Source of the DNA: Mesodorylaimus sp. YZB2_4
Lineage: Eukaryota > Nematoda > Enoplea > Dorylaimida > Dorylaimidae
Assembly (NCBI GenBank): GCA_030248295.1
Contig: JASANH010001723.1
Span: 806,001-870,000 of the forward strand
Length of the DNA: 64,000 nt
Direction: 5' to 3'
In this document: positions 11,796 to 24,503 of the stretch, piece by piece
Layout: each line of letters opens with the position of its first letter
How positions within the stretch are numbered: position 1 is the stretch's first letter
The notes under the pieces: model-generated
Told to the model about the DNA's origin: nothing
The model's database searches: none
What the model saw: the letters and a program-made list of their open reading frames with translations, nothing else
Made by a program: the position numbers and the translations under genes

Positions 11796-12351
11796 ATGGC
11801 CGCCGACGGAAGCCTGAAACGACGTGGTGGCATCAGTACTGCGCCGAAGCCGAGTCGCCAAGCCTTCGTAATGCAAGAAAGCAACGCGGGCTCGGATAAA
11901 ACCAAGCCAAAGGTAGAAGTGGAAGAGGTGGACAGGCCCCCCGAGCAACAGCCACCGGAACAGAATTCCAGGGCGGGTGCATCGCAGGTGAGGCGCTAAG
12001 GTTGGTGCAGGTGGGGTCAAATCAGCAGGAAGCTATCGTTGTTTCCAGAACGTTGATGGTGGCGCCTCGGGAGGACAAGAGGACATCGTATGCGAAGGCG
12101 GCGTGTGCAAGATCGTCCGAAAGAAGAAGAATGCACCAAACGCAGCTGTAGCAAATGTTAAAGTCAGCGACATATCGACGCCGGTAAGGGTCGTGCTGTG
12201 CTTCGTAATGAGCATGATATTGTAGGTAAGCTGACAACAGTTACTCGAAACCAAGACCAGTCCCCCACTGCGTAAATCTTGTCTTGCTTAGACTAGCAAC
12301 TTGGCAGGCGACGCCAGTGACGGGTCAACAGGCTCGGGCGAATCGGAGTGA
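11796..12351 (+). CDS. Small hydrophilic protein of unknown function
   Basis: Exons 11796-11987, 12049-12183 and 12292-12351 join in phase 0 to give 128 aa. I chose ATG 11796 because upstream in-frame sequence looks non-coding; an alternative in-frame ATG lies at 11649. The protein has no signal peptide or membrane segment. It has a Pro/Glu/Gln-rich middle (VDRPPEQQPPEQ), a CEGGVCKIVRKKK motif with two cysteines and a basic run, and a Ser/Gly/Asp-rich tail. I do not recognise the family. It starts about 700 bp from the kinase start on the opposite strand, so a shared promoter region is possible. Confidence 0.6.
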
Positions 12352-12718
12352 GCACAGAAGGCCATGGGAAAATGAAGGATGAAAATGTGATTAAAGATGA
12401 TCAGTCAAAACTTCTTTTTGGTAGTCTCTCGTGTGCTTGTGTGATGTGTGTGAAAGGCTGTTATGTTTGCCTTGCCTGTGGATATACTCGGACTTGTATG
12501 AGAACACTCGGATGTTGGGTGGGATATTGTGGTGTGGTGGTGTGACTGATTAGGGGGGATCTTTTCTTAATCCGTGCTGACGTTGTTATCCCCGGTTTTC
12601 CCGGTTAGTCCTCCGATTCGGAGATCAACACTGTAGATACTATACGCTTCTACAGTAAAGCACAGCACAAGATATCTATGTACAGCATGCGCATTTTCAA
12701 ATGCGATGCCTATCTTCA

Positions 12719-15700
12719 TCATGGCGTCGATTCTGATGGCAAGGTCGAGGCAGCGTCCAGGATCTCATCATTTCTTTCTCTTGAGTACTTTCCCTTATTG
12801 CCGCCTCCAGTACAGTCACTGTCGGATGGTACAGTTGACGGAGAATTCGATCTTGGACTGATCAAGTCACTATGACTGGCATTCATGCGCTGCTGGTTTC
12901 TGTCAACTGGTGACTCTGTCCTTTTAGACCCACCAGTCTTGGTCTTCTCTTCGCTGGTAGGTTTTTTAAGGTTGGAGATGCCAGAACAAAGTAACTGCAT
13001 GAGTCGCTTTAATGCACCCGTCGACGAATGTGATTTGGGTTTTGTGACCGCGTTCTCTTCCACTTCTCCAGCTGGCGTAACTTTTCGTCGGAACAATCGC
13101 AAGAATATTGGCTCCGTGGACACGCTTAAAAGCACTGGCAAGAAGACAAGCGCATGCAATAAACCGAATACGATGACTAGAAATACGGTTTTGAAAAATG
13201 ATACCACCATGTATGAATTCAAGTCAGCCAGTACAATGACGCCGATCAGAGTCGAGATGCCGCCTTGAAGAACTGGCCACGCCAATGAGCCCAATGCGCT
13301 TCTAATTCTGTCGTCGGGTTGCTCATGTATGTTAGCCACATACGCATAAGCGATGTGCGCAGTAAAATCGACCGAGAAACCAATGCTCATAATGATGGTG
13401 ACCATAGAAATAGTGTCCATGTTTAGACCCCACAGAGTCATGTAACCGATTATGCCCAAATCGATCGAGGCAATGGCTAAAGTAACCCAGACAGCACAGG
13501 CTGGGTGAGGAATGAATAAGAGAGCGATTGCGATCATGAAGGCAACGCTGGAGTAGATTTCCTGGAAACGGCTTGATTATTCTCCTTCATACCACCTTCT
13601 TCTGACATACGGGTATATTCTTCTTGGGTGTTTTTTGATGATGCTGCACAACTGACTGCATAGTGAGTTTTTAGCTGTGTACAAAAGGCAATTGACACGG
13701 ATTCTGATTACTGTATGAACTAGCCCATCCTCTCAGTTACAGGTTTCCTATACCGTGCTTACATCGCAGCACGCCTTCGAGTTCCTTTTAGACTATAAAC
13801 CTAGGCGTGGCTTCACCTAACACATCCGTCTCATCTCGCTAGGCATAACATGACGCTGCATTCACAGCCTAAGCGATACCATTACTCAAGAAGATTGAGT
13901 GGAATCACAGCAAGTGCAATCGCTTTTAGATCCGGTTTTGGACTTGATCTATTTGGGCGTAAAAACAGCATTCAGCACGCATGAAGTTATATAACTGCGC
14001 CTAACTGACAATGAGTCTGCTCCGCACACCAACTTTAGGACCCACCCGTATAAGCCCTCCTTCTGATTGTGAGAACATCCTGTGGGACCAAAACTACAAA
14101 ATTTTACAAAACAGACCCCCGTAATGCATAACGGTTAAGCTGGAAGTATAGTTCGATGCGATGCGTCAAATAAGCTTGCGATGCGACGTTTCTAGGCACT
14201 TTTTTACATTGTCATTTGACCCAAAAGTGTCGCATCGCACGCTATTTGACGCATCGCATCGAAGTATACTTCGGGCTTTAGCCTCTATCAAGTGCGCCCA
14301 CGCAATCCTTCGAAATAATCCATTGCGTCAGACTTATGATTTAGTTCGTCCTTATCGGCCTGTATGTCTGTTCATTATCTCTGCGGACAACGTACCTGTA
14401 AGACGTTTGGAAGAATCTGCTCGTACTGGTCTACGAAAGGGAACAGGATGTTGTATGTCACCAGTTTGAATTCAGGATAGGAATCAGCCAATTTTCTGAA
14501 TTGGTCAGCCGCTTCTTGTTGTTCAAGTGCTTCGCTGAAGTCCCGCATTCCGATCATGAGTCGGAAAGCAGTGATCGGCGTTTTGGCTGAATCAGTGATC
14601 AGAGTGGAATTTTCAGTTATCTTTCTTGGTGGAGCTAAATCGACCAGAAAACTGGAATATTCAGTGATAGACAGGAAGTAGTCCAATTTATCGTAAAACT
14701 CAGACTCTGTCAACGAGTTTAGTGCTCTGTTTTCCGTTTTCCGCAGATATTGTTCGAAGGCAATCAACCAGAAGTCCACGCCTTCAATTCCAATAGCATG
14801 TGGACTGTTGGCAAATTCTTTCACGATTTCCATGATCTTTTGTTGTACTTTTGGATTCGTAATGTTGCCTGGATTAAAGAAAGCTAATTGCATTTGCATG
14901 CCATAATCCCAGAAATAGGTCTCTAAATGTCGATAATGTTTGACTGCATAAGAATCATCCACGAGTAACTTGGCTGGCTCCAAGCCTTGTCTCACTTGTG
15001 AGCACCCGTAAATTGATGAGGCCCAAAATAATAATAATAATAGTAAAACACCAGCCTTAACTTCTGGCTTGAGTAGGAAAGGGGTGTAGACGTCTCGAAT
15101 CCATCGATGCAGGAATGACTGATCGGCATCAGCCTCATGGAACGAGCCTGTTCCAGCAGAAGAGATGTGGCTGGTTGCTGTCGATGTATCGACTGTGCTT
15201 TGGGCAGTGTCTACATTATTGTTTCCTGTGTTCCATTTTCCATACTCAGGCAATGGCAAGGTGTTCTCGCGAGTTTCTGAGGTTTTCTGATTATAATTTG
15301 CTGGGGGAGGCGTGTGATGGACAGGGACGCCATTGCTAACGCTGCCCAGGCAGAATAAATGAATGCAATGAGATTCTGATTCTTAAAAGATTAAGGCAAT
15401 GTTGAGTTCGTTCAGTGCAGATCGAACATACTGTACGTAATGCACAGGCCCTACGTTTGCCTGTAGACCTCGCTACAACACTCCTTGTGCATGCACAGTA
15501 CTGTAAGTTCTGACATGCACACAGTAGAAAGCGGGAAATAAGAAATGGTAAAGATGGTCCTACAAAGTAGGTCTATCAGCAACTGTGGGACAACGGCTTC
15601 GACACCCTCCGGCGGGTCTGCCTTTGCCTGGTAGGTATCTCCCAGCTTACTATGGTATGCCCCATGACTTACCAGCTTCATCCACTGACTGCGCTTTGAT

Positions 15701-17499
15701 GCAAGGCAACAGAGCGTGACGACCTTGCTCTTCAGCTCGAGCGCTGAGCACCAGAATTCCGAGCAAGAATGTTAGCTGATAGATAAATGTGACCACGATG
15801 GCAACACTTGTGTAAATGGAAAAGATCTGCACCGACGGAAAGTCCGTGAATACACCACACGCAAATGAGAGAACGTCAGTCAACACAGTGATCGTTATCG
15901 ACACTGCTGCATCGATCATGGCATGAACGATGCGCTCCTTCGGTGATAGAGTACGTTTCGTGATCTCCAACGCACCAATCATAAGAAACGTGTTGTCCAA
16001 TCGAACAGCTGAAAAACCAGCCATCGTTACGTTCTTTTGTGTCTACCCATAAGCGTGGCTAAAGGTGTTCGGAAGTGTGTGTTACAGTGCCCTAAAGAGG
16101 CCCCTCGCTAAATGCCTACATCCCGCCCCAGGCACACTGTGAAGACTCTGCGGTATAACTGATAGCACACGATGCCAGAATGTCGTGTTTCGATCCTCTC
16201 AGAGGCGCCTAATCAGCTGCTCCAGGGGGGCACGACCCATGAGCCCCAACTGATACTATTTGACCACTTTTCCTGCGAGTTGGCCAAAAGCGATAAGTAA
16301 AATTCTGGCGATTTTTGCCCGTGTATACTCTCACGATCAGACATACTGTAGGTGTCTCGCCCAGCACATGAAGCATAGAAACCACTTACCAATAATCAAG
16401 AAAGGCATGACCTTGACCAATGCACCGTACGGTAAGCCGATAAAGCATAGAAGGCCAACAGCCGACGCCACTCCCATACCAGCACCCACGACTCCAGCTA
16501 GGGCCACAAATGGCCTACTCTGAACCCAATCTATTCGCCACGGTAGGCGATTTGCTTTGCCATCATTCGACAGCGGGCGCCAGATGAAAGTAAATGTACA
16601 CAAGAGAGCAAAAGCTACTAGCAAACCAAACATAATAATGAATCTCGGAGCCAGGGCCGCTCCATTCCGAGCCAGTTCGCGATCCAGGCTTTTCGAATGT
16701 AAGATCGAAAAAGATATAGCTGGGTCGTGGTACTTGGACAATAATTGATCTTCAAATTCCAGCTCCCACAAACTGGACACTCTGTTTTCCTCTGGAGTAA
16801 AACTTTTCAGTTGATAGATTAAAAGCCATGCCTTGGCGTCAATTATCTGTCGGCTAATCGGATCTAATGTCACGCCTCCTATGGTAGAAGCCAAATAGTG
16901 TTTCTGGTCATTGTAAGTGGCAGTTGGATAGCTCATGTTCAAGTAAGCGTTTCCACTGCGGAGAAGCGCAGGAATGAGTGAAATCTGAGTATTCGTATAA
17001 CATCCTGTCCGGCCAGTCAGACACAGGTTCTCATAAGTGTAATTACGACCATCGTCCTGGACCATAATATCTTTTGTTATGAATTCATTTAGACGCACCT
17101 AAAACAAGCTGTTCTGTCGATTTATTTCTGAGCTGAGCAAGGAAGCTTACTGTGGCGTCGCTCTGCTTGTGTCGCAATATGCTGCCTCCATCTTTGGCCA
17201 CGACCACCACTTGGCATTCCTTACTTAGCACTACACTGCGCCCAGGAACGTAGAGACCGTCTCTGAATGGGAAAGCATCTAAGATCTGTTTCTGTTCTGA
17301 TTTTGATCTGGCGTCAATGGGCGTGAACATGTAGGTGGCACTGGTCACGTCTTGCTTGTAAAACCATCCAACTGATAAGGCGGCGGAAAGGAGAATCGGG
17401 ATAATTATGAATGGATACGGGTGATCGGCCACGAAACCACTGTAGCGACCGCATAGCGCACTTAACCGACGTTGGAGAAAATCCCAAGAAATTTTTCGC
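12719..17499 (-). CDS. Patched-related (PTR/PTCHD-type) transporter, copy 2
   Basis: Paralog of the 918-4473 gene. Exons on the minus strand are 17499-17151, 17098-16390, 16008-15673, 15300-14396 and 13561-12719, about 1,047 codons. The acceptor at 15301 is the least certain boundary. As in copy 1, the first listed exon begins one base into a codon, so a short upstream exon is probably missing. Shared landmarks are WDFLQRRLSALC before helix 1, HPYPFIIIP, MPFLIIG/AVRLDN around helix 4, and GFSVDFTAHIAYAY in helix 10. One extra intron (17099-17150) is absent from copy 1. The 834-bp intron 13562-14395 carries a foldback repeat. The C-terminal tail is Ser/Lys-rich and unrelated in sequence to that of copy 1. 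A lipid or sterol transport role is inferred from the family. Confidence 0.92.
14134..14280. repeat. Foldback (MITE-like) inverted repeat in PTR copy 2 intron
   Basis: The left arm begins around 14134-14144 and reads aagtatagttcgatgcgatg, followed by cgtcaaata. The right arm ends at 14271 and is its reverse complement with about one mismatch; weaker pairing extends to 14280. Inner segments cttgcgatgcgac and gtcgcatcgcacg also pair. The whole ~130-147 bp can therefore fold into one long hairpin with a small centre. This matches a miniature inverted-repeat element. No clear target-site duplication is visible. Confidence 0.75.
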
Positions 17500-20340
17500 C
17501 TAAAACAGAACGATATACTGTGCAGTGTATTATCTTGGTGGCGATAGTTATCATTTTGTCCTGCACTGCACAGTCCCAGATCATTTTTCAAAATTTCCTT
17601 GCTTGCGTAACTGGAGAGATAGATTAATAGAAGGAGAAAACAAAAACGAGGCCCTGCGCTTGACGTCACGCGCAGTGCGACTGCACCACAGCACGCCATC
17701 ATGGCAAGGGTTTTCCCAGGAAAGGTAGAACTTATAATTTGATATAACCTGCGGCCATAGCGCAGTGCAGAAGCTTATGTCATATTGTTTGAGGGACTCA
17801 TGCCATTTGGCCAGCTGTCTTCACCTTTTTCAAACCCTCCTTCTGTGGTCTATCTGCATTTCAGGCAAGGCAAAGAAACAAAAGGGGCGATTTTCAAATA
17901 TCATCAGTGATCGAATGCCTGGATCTCTACTCAGATCCTCTTAATTCGTCTCAAGCTCTCGCCAGACTACAGTATATAGTACTAGCCTTATCGGTAGCCC
18001 GTGAGAATGTTGAGGGATTAACAAGAATATACAGCATCGCACACTATATTTTCTGGACTACAGGATGCGTCCCGCTCTATTCATCTTACGCCCATGAATG
18101 TGTACGTACATAGTGCCTACTCGTATCGTATGCTTCAGTGAAACCGGCGAGAACGTGGCTAAACTTTCTTCGCCAATATACTGTATTTATGAGGAGCAGC
18201 TGTTTTGAGTCGAAGTAGACATAAGTGTCTTCCCCCAATGTGCCAGAGACCGAATTCAGGTTACGGCGACTTTAGAACATGCGTAATTAGTGTAATTGAG
18301 GAAATTGCCCCCTGGGTGGGATCGTAGTCTCCGTAAAAGTGCCAGTGATAAGTTTTACCAGGCTTCAGGGATACCAGTTATGACTACAACTACACTACTG
18401 CGGGTATCACTGCACGGCCAAAATTACGGCTATGACTACATATGGCCCCGACATACGACTACACAGTGAAAGTTGGAACAGGCATCTCTTCATTATCCCA
18501 AAAGATATTTACAGTCACCCTTACTCTACTTACTGGCAACAAGGCATCTCCAAACACAATGTTCGAAGCCGTCGAATGCGTCAGTCCTTGATCAGAGATA
18601 TCTTGCTAGGCCGTTTTAAATCCTTACCAGTCAGAACCGAGTGGACAGTGAGAGACTGCCGCTCGTGCGTGTACTTCGTGAATTATTCTCTCAAACTGAC
18701 TACAGCCAATGTAGTCACGGCATAGGCAAGGCGAAGAGACCAAACAATCCTTTTGTGTGAAACACCGTTTGTGAAATGAGAGCGAGAGACTGAATAAAAT
18801 GAACTGACAAACCAGTACCGTACAACTTGACTATCCTTTCTTTAGCAATCTTTGCCGGAAGAAGGCGGAGGCGGGCTGTGGAAGACGGACTGGACTGGTG
18901 TGAGTACTTTTTGAATCGGGGCGTCCGTTTTGCGATTTAGGGAGCCTTTCTCAACACGACCACTCTTTCTATAAAACACCGCAATAACTACAAGGTACAA
19001 TAGTTGCACAGACGGCGCTCATTGGTCGCACGTGTAAGTTTGTTACCAAGAAAACTTCTAAAACGCGACAAATGACAGACAGTACCATCACGCAGTTGCA
19101 CTCTGGCCGACAATTTATGGTGCGCGCGTTCGCTCAGCAAACTGATCATAGGACCTGCTCTGGGGCTTTGACGCAAATGGGGAAAGCAGATCTACTAGTT
19201 AGTAGGCGTAAGGCAGACCATAGCTAGTAGCGAAGCGGCATGAATTTCCTCAGGCGACGACTTGTCTCTCCCACTTTGCCAGGTAGGGGCACTGCCTTTT
19301 GAATCGAAAAGGAAAAGGCCTGGACTGAGGATCATCCATTCATGATTTACGACTTGTACTCCAGTACACTTTACAAATTTCGTCCTTTGTGGCAGCCACT
19401 ATTATGCCTTGAAACGTGACCCGCTTCCCGACATCTATTCCACTAAGCAAGGAAAGTATGGGCCATTGGGCCACACGCCTTATTGCGCATACTCGTAGAT
19501 TTCTTGCGAACAGAATCGACGATTAGCATGTCCAGTATCATTCCACTTTTTTAAAGGATTCGATAAAGTTTGTTGGTCATAGAATGTTGATTTCGGTCAC
19601 TGCCCTCCGAGGCGCACGTAGTCGCAACAGAAAAGAACTGCTCAATGTCGAAATTATGCTTGATCGATTACATTCCTATGACCTTCAATTTAGGTAGACT
19701 TGTGGGAAAAGAAGTTTAAATTTCCGAAATAACAACCTGCTTTCGTAACTTTTTCGGTTTGGAAACTTATGTACAGTGCTTTAGACATTGAGGCCCAATG
19801 AAAGAAACCATCGGATGAAAAGACACTGCCGTGAACAAAAGACGATGACTCACAACCAGATCAGATTGGATTGGATTGGATGAGATAAGAAATTGCACAA
19901 AAGCCATACCAACCAAACCCTGTAGCAAACATACAGTAAGTTGGTCAAGTGCTCATGAGTGCATGTAGGTAGTTGAAAAAACTTGTGGTGCTGTATCTGA
20001 CCAACTGACAGGGCACGTTGAATTCATGTCCATGTTTATGTTTTACACACTCGCATCGCATTAAGTATGCGCACTCGAGAAGTTTTCTTGTCCAAATCGG
20101 TCTGATCGTGAGCTACTGTATGGCAGTTTAAGAAACATCAGAGTCCTCTTTTATCACTGGACAGTCAGATTTTCAGTTCCCAATCTTACAGCATGGCCCC
20201 AGCATTTCAACAAAGTCGATTTTTCCCTATATCTGGGTGCGGAGGTTGCTCGATTCCTAGAGATGGTCGAAGAGGCCATTAGGTTATAGGGGGTAGAGTG
20301 TCTGAGAAATGTGGTAGAAATCGAAATCCTTTGCTCGCCC
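17500..20340. other. Gene-poor upstream region of PTR copy 2
   Basis: The first exon and promoter of PTR copy 2 should lie at the left end. Upstream in-frame sequence to 17702 is open and has a hydrophobic stretch, but an acceptor (TGTTTTAG) at 17500 argues that it is intronic. A stretch at ~18846-18896 lies between an acceptor-like and a donor-like site, but nothing joins to it. There is a short GGATT run near 19868-19880. Nothing else is recognisable. Confidence 0.35.
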
Positions 20341-20602
20341 TGGGATAGGACTAGGGCTCAGCAGAGGATGGCTCAAACCACAGGAAGGAAGCAACCCACG
20401 CAGTCCGCGGACACTTCTCGACACGTTTTACTATCCCACACCAATGAGGCCGTGTAGACTCACAATTCGGGGAGCAGCCGCAAGTGCCGGCCGTCAAAGG
20501 GGTTCTGACGGCCCTGAGCCCAGAGTGCTCACAGAGCAAGTCGATAGAAGGAACTCTGGATTGGCTCTCTACCGATGCCTGCAACCAAACCAGACACTAG
20601 AC

Positions 20603-20637
20603 CTCGATCTCGCTCTGGCTCTCGCTCTCGCTCTCGT
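20603..20637. repeat. CTCTCG-type microsatellite
   Basis: Short imperfect run of ctctcg/ctctgg hexamers next to the left direct repeat of the decayed block. Confidence 0.75.
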
Positions 20638-20658
20638 GTTGGCCCTGACTTATCGTTA

Positions 20659-20737
20659 GGGGAGAGGGACCAGTTTCCTGAACCAGTGCCCCGATAGGCC
20701 AGAGAGCATAGTACATGCATAGTCCATGCCTATTACA
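20659..20737. repeat. Direct repeat, copy A
   Basis: Matches 22901-22968 in the same orientation: ggggagag, then cctgaaccagtgc, then ataggccagagagcatagt. Copy A carries an 11-bp insertion (acatgcatagt) relative to copy B. Homology stops sharply on both sides. Confidence 0.8.
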
Positions 20738-22900
20738 TTCCTCCGTCCTTTAAAGAAGCGTGATCCCGTGAAAAGCGAGGCACCTTCAAACAAGGGATTC
20801 CGGAGAATGGCCTGGGTCAGTCAGGCTAAGGAAGCAGGGATCAGATGAACCAATGAGAGAAGGTCCAGCAATAGACGGAAACCGAATTGGGGGTTAGTCT
20901 CCCAAACTCAGACGAACCCACCGGCCTGGCCTCACTAATGACACAAGTGAGCACAGGACTAAACCATATTCGACTAAGCCCACCCGAGCCGGACTGGGGA
21001 CAACCCCATCCACTTACAGTAGGTCACCAGACGTCCACTAGCCAACGACGAGACTGAAGGGTAACGAGGACGCATGCGATGTTGCATCGCGACCAGGGCG
21101 ACCCGAACCCTTCAGCTCCAATAAAGCCAGCGAGGCGTCGTTGCTTCAGGGGACACCAACCTTCGTCGCATCTGGAAAATACATCGTCAGCTGATGCGGA
21201 GACAAAGTCACCAACCGCGTAAGCCACATAGCACGAGAGAGCTGAAATCGAAAACCAGCGTCACTGCTCACCCAGTGGTCGAACGAGCCAAATGTAACAC
21301 GCGCCCAGCATCTACTGGGTCCTGCCGGGTGTCGCCTCCTGAGCCTAGGCGTCTGACTCCCGTCGGACGAATCCTTGGGGCGCGCAGGTGGTGCCGCGGG
21401 GAGCTTAAGCGCTCCGCATAAAGCTATAGTTTCTGACCTCTAGTAGTCGAAGACTGGTGAAACATCAACCCGAGAGGTTGACTACGTTCCACTTGTGCCA
21501 ATCGATGGGCACACTGCCGGCTCCAAGCACATGTTTCGTGATGGCCAATCCATGACAGCCTAAGGCGTATCCAGTGGAAGACCAGCAATATCGAAAATAG
21601 TCTGGTACTGCCCAGGGTACCGGGGTAAATAAAACAACGGCTTATACACTACACTTTGCAGACGGCCATCAGCTGCATGGTGGAATACGACCACTGCAGG
21701 ACACTCGAACCTCATTTCGTTCACATACTTGGTAAGATCCCGTGGTGGGCAGATAGGAACCAAGAACGAATTGCTACACCGTGGAGGTAAGACTGCCGGG
21801 AACCCAAAGGGAACGCCGTTCAGGTCAGCAAAAGACGTTGGCGAAGTCAAAGATAGGCAGGGAACTGGAATCGATAAAAACTCGTCCCTGCTTCACTTCG
21901 AAAATTGTCCACTGATAAACGCACCCTGAAGAGTGCCCGAAGCAGATGGTTCAGACGCCCGTGGCACCATGACGGCGGGAGCGGAAAATGGTCCACTCGC
22001 CGGCCCTGAAATGTCATCACCATGCGAAACACCAGTATCCAATGAATCCTCTGTCGCAACCGGCTGGCAGGCAGGTTCTTCATCTCAAGCAATGCCCGCC
22101 AATTCGTTCGACTATGCCAGATCAGCAGGGATCACGCACCCACTTGCGCGAATAGCACTGATCGGAGAATGAGATGGGGCTGCATGAACACCCTGTCCCT
22201 GACCCGAACCGGCACCTCGGGCCCCGCTGTTGCAGGATAAATCCACTGTATCCAAGTCCTCTTCAGGGACAGTGGCCAACGCAGGGCGGTGAGACCTGGA
22301 ATGACGTCCAGATCCCTTCCGCGACGCCTGAGACGACGATTGACGAGTCGCTGAGTAGAAGGTCGTGGATCGAAACGTGACGAACTGGACCCCGAACCAA
22401 ACGCAGATGCACCACCACCTGGCGGAGGTTTCCGAAGTCCACCCGGTTGATCGTACGTGGCCCGTGATCGTTGACGGCGTTTCCTATCGCGTTTGCTTCG
22501 CTCCGCATCGGACACCTCACCTTCCTCCCGCGACGAACCATCAGTCGACGACTTGGATAGAGGAGCAGGCGGTTCTGGGGGGATACTCATCGGGCGCGAC
22601 GTACCGTGTCGTTCAAACGCAAAAATGGGCTGAAAACGGGCGGCGTCCCAGGCGTACGCAAAACAGAGACGAACGCATCCATTTGTCGCAACGACGCCGG
22701 AACCGCTGTCGAAAACAACTCGGAAAACCTAGCCGCACAGGCCAAAGATTGATATTTCAGGAAAATCAGGCCAAACGAAAATAAAGTTTCCGTACTAACC
22801 AGATGGTAATACCGAGCTGTCGACCCAGGGTGCGATACCGCCATAGATAACCCAAGGATGCGGTCATCGAGACTACGTTGCAATTTGCGTTTCCGGTTCT

Positions 22901-22968
22901 GGGGAGAGCGACCGGTTCCCTGAACCAGTGCACCAATAGGCCAGAGAGCATAGTCCATGCCTAGTACA
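22901..22968. repeat. Direct repeat, copy B
   Basis: Second copy of the ~70-bp repeat. On the minus strand it opens the frame starting MDYALWPIGALVQ. Spacing to copy A is about 2.24 kb. Confidence 0.8.
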
Positions 22969-23480
22969 ATATCATTTTATCACCGTGTTTGAAGGATTTG
23001 AGTTTTTTCTTCTTTCTTGAATGTGTTTGCCTTGGAGGAAATCGGAATCTTATCTCCTAAGGGCACTTCTGTACTGGGTGGTGCTGCATATTCTATGAAG
23101 CACAGTATCGATAGGTACATTCTTCGCGTCTACTTAATCGCTTCCCAAATTTTTCGACTCATTTTTATATTCGATCGAAGTCAAAAATTTGCTAATCCAC
23201 CCCAATCCAATCTGCTAGTGATCAATCGATTTGAGAGCTGCAAAATTAGCTTGGGCTTGGCGATAGACGCGCCACTGCGGATTTTAATTCTATCAATGGA
23301 TGCATAGGCATTACGTTTACACTGCGGCAAGTAGTGTGTCTACTACCTACGCCGCCAATCAGACGTGGGTCAGGCGCTGAGTAGATCGGTCGACTGTGAC
23401 GGACTTGCTTCGTCCGTATGAGGTCAGTGCTTCCATTTAGGGGTGACGCCTGGGCGCAGTTTCTAGACTGTATTTCTAGA

Positions 23481-24503
23481 ATGGGCGACAAGATCGAGAA
23501 CCCGATGGACCCGGTGCTGTTCGAGTTGAAGATGTTGCCAGTGAGTCGGCCAGATCTGACTGCCGAGTTGGGATGGAACATTCTAGAGACCCCGTACGGA
23601 CTGTTGGTCGAGCGAGTGGATGAGGAATCACCTGCTGGCGCAGCACATGTGGCCGCGGGCGACTACGTCATGGCAGTGAATGGGCGAAGAACAAAGACGT
23701 TGAACGACATGAATCGGCGGATCGATGGAGCGTCAAATTTGCGGTTGGTCGTTTCGCGCAAGCGGACGCAACAGCTCGAATTTGACAAGATCATGTTGCC
23801 ACCAGGAACACCCGAACGCCGACAAGGATGGGACTACGTCGTGTGCAGGTAAAGAGAGGGTGCAGCTTGTTCTTTGAGGCTTGGTGTAGAAACGTGGGGG
23901 AGGGTTGGACTGGAGGTTGGCGTATGTCGCACCCTTGTTTAGACTGGATCCAACGAGCGGGCAACGCTTGGGTTTGAAGACGGGAATGCTGGGAGGACGT
24001 TTGGCAGTGCTCGCGGTCGATGGGCAAGGTGCAGCTCACGCCTGCGGTTTGAGAACTGGCGACCGGATGGTCAAGGTGGGGGCAGTGAAGCCGAGGGACA
24101 ACGAACACTTTCGTCTCATATTGCAAGTGCTCAGGGGCGATCCGGTGGACATTGTCGTCGAGAGAAAGAGACGCGTTCCTGTTGTGGTAATAAGGTTTAG
24201 GCCTCTAATTTGTTAGCTCCTTGTGTTTTCTTTTAGATACTGGACGAAAAGGATGAACGACCAGCCACTGCGACTTCCCCAGTCGCGTCGGCAGAGGAAG
24301 GAAACCCTTCAATTGGGGTACCAGAGCCGTCGCAATCATTGAAAGACCTGCTCGATACACGTCGCAATACCATCATGAGCCCGATACGAGACAAATCGAA
24401 GAAAAAAAAGAGCGATCCGAAATCGGAAGAAGATCGATCCAACAAACAAAAAAAAGTGACCATCAAGAAACCACAAGGAAAAGAATCTGCGAACAAAAAA
24501 TGA
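23481..24503 (+). CDS. Two-PDZ-domain protein with lysine-rich tail
   Basis: Exons 23481-23848, 23943-24186 and 24237-24503 give 292 aa with consistent phases. ATG 23481 is preferred because an acceptor (TGTATTTCTAG) ends one base before it; an in-frame ATG at 23418 would lie inside the spliced-out sequence. Residues ~28-95 form a PDZ-like fold (GLLVERVDEESPAGAAHVAA, GDYVMAVNGRRT). Residues ~128-190 form a second (GRLAVLAVDGQGAAHACGLR, GDRMVKVG). The last ~90 residues are Ser/Lys-rich with DKSKKKKS and no known domain. PDZ domains bind C-terminal peptides, so a scaffold role is likely. The closest named homolog is not recognised. Confidence 0.8.

Larger units (their letters stand above)
20340..22980 (-). 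mobile_element. Decayed repetitive or mobile-element-like block
   Basis: This block is more GC-rich than its neighbours and holds several minus-strand frames that look partly coding but are broken. Frame 22958-22587 ends at a TGA that overlaps the ATG of the next frame (22590-22132). That second frame encodes a Ser/Arg/Gly-rich segment including REEGEVSDAERSKRDRKRRQ. A third frame, 21850-21560, is Pro-rich. The block is flanked by diverged direct repeats at 20659-20737 and 22901-22968. I recognise no reverse transcriptase, integrase or transposase motif, so the class is open. It could also be a decayed host gene. Confidence 0.35.

Noticed and set aside
17500..17702. N-terminal signal-anchor extension of PTR copy 2
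   Set aside because: An acceptor at 17500 in the same phase as copy 1 suggests the open upstream sequence is intronic.
20659..22968. LTR retrotransposon bounded by the direct repeats
   Set aside because: The repeats are only ~70 bp, start and end abruptly without TG/CA ends, and no gag-pol motif is visible.
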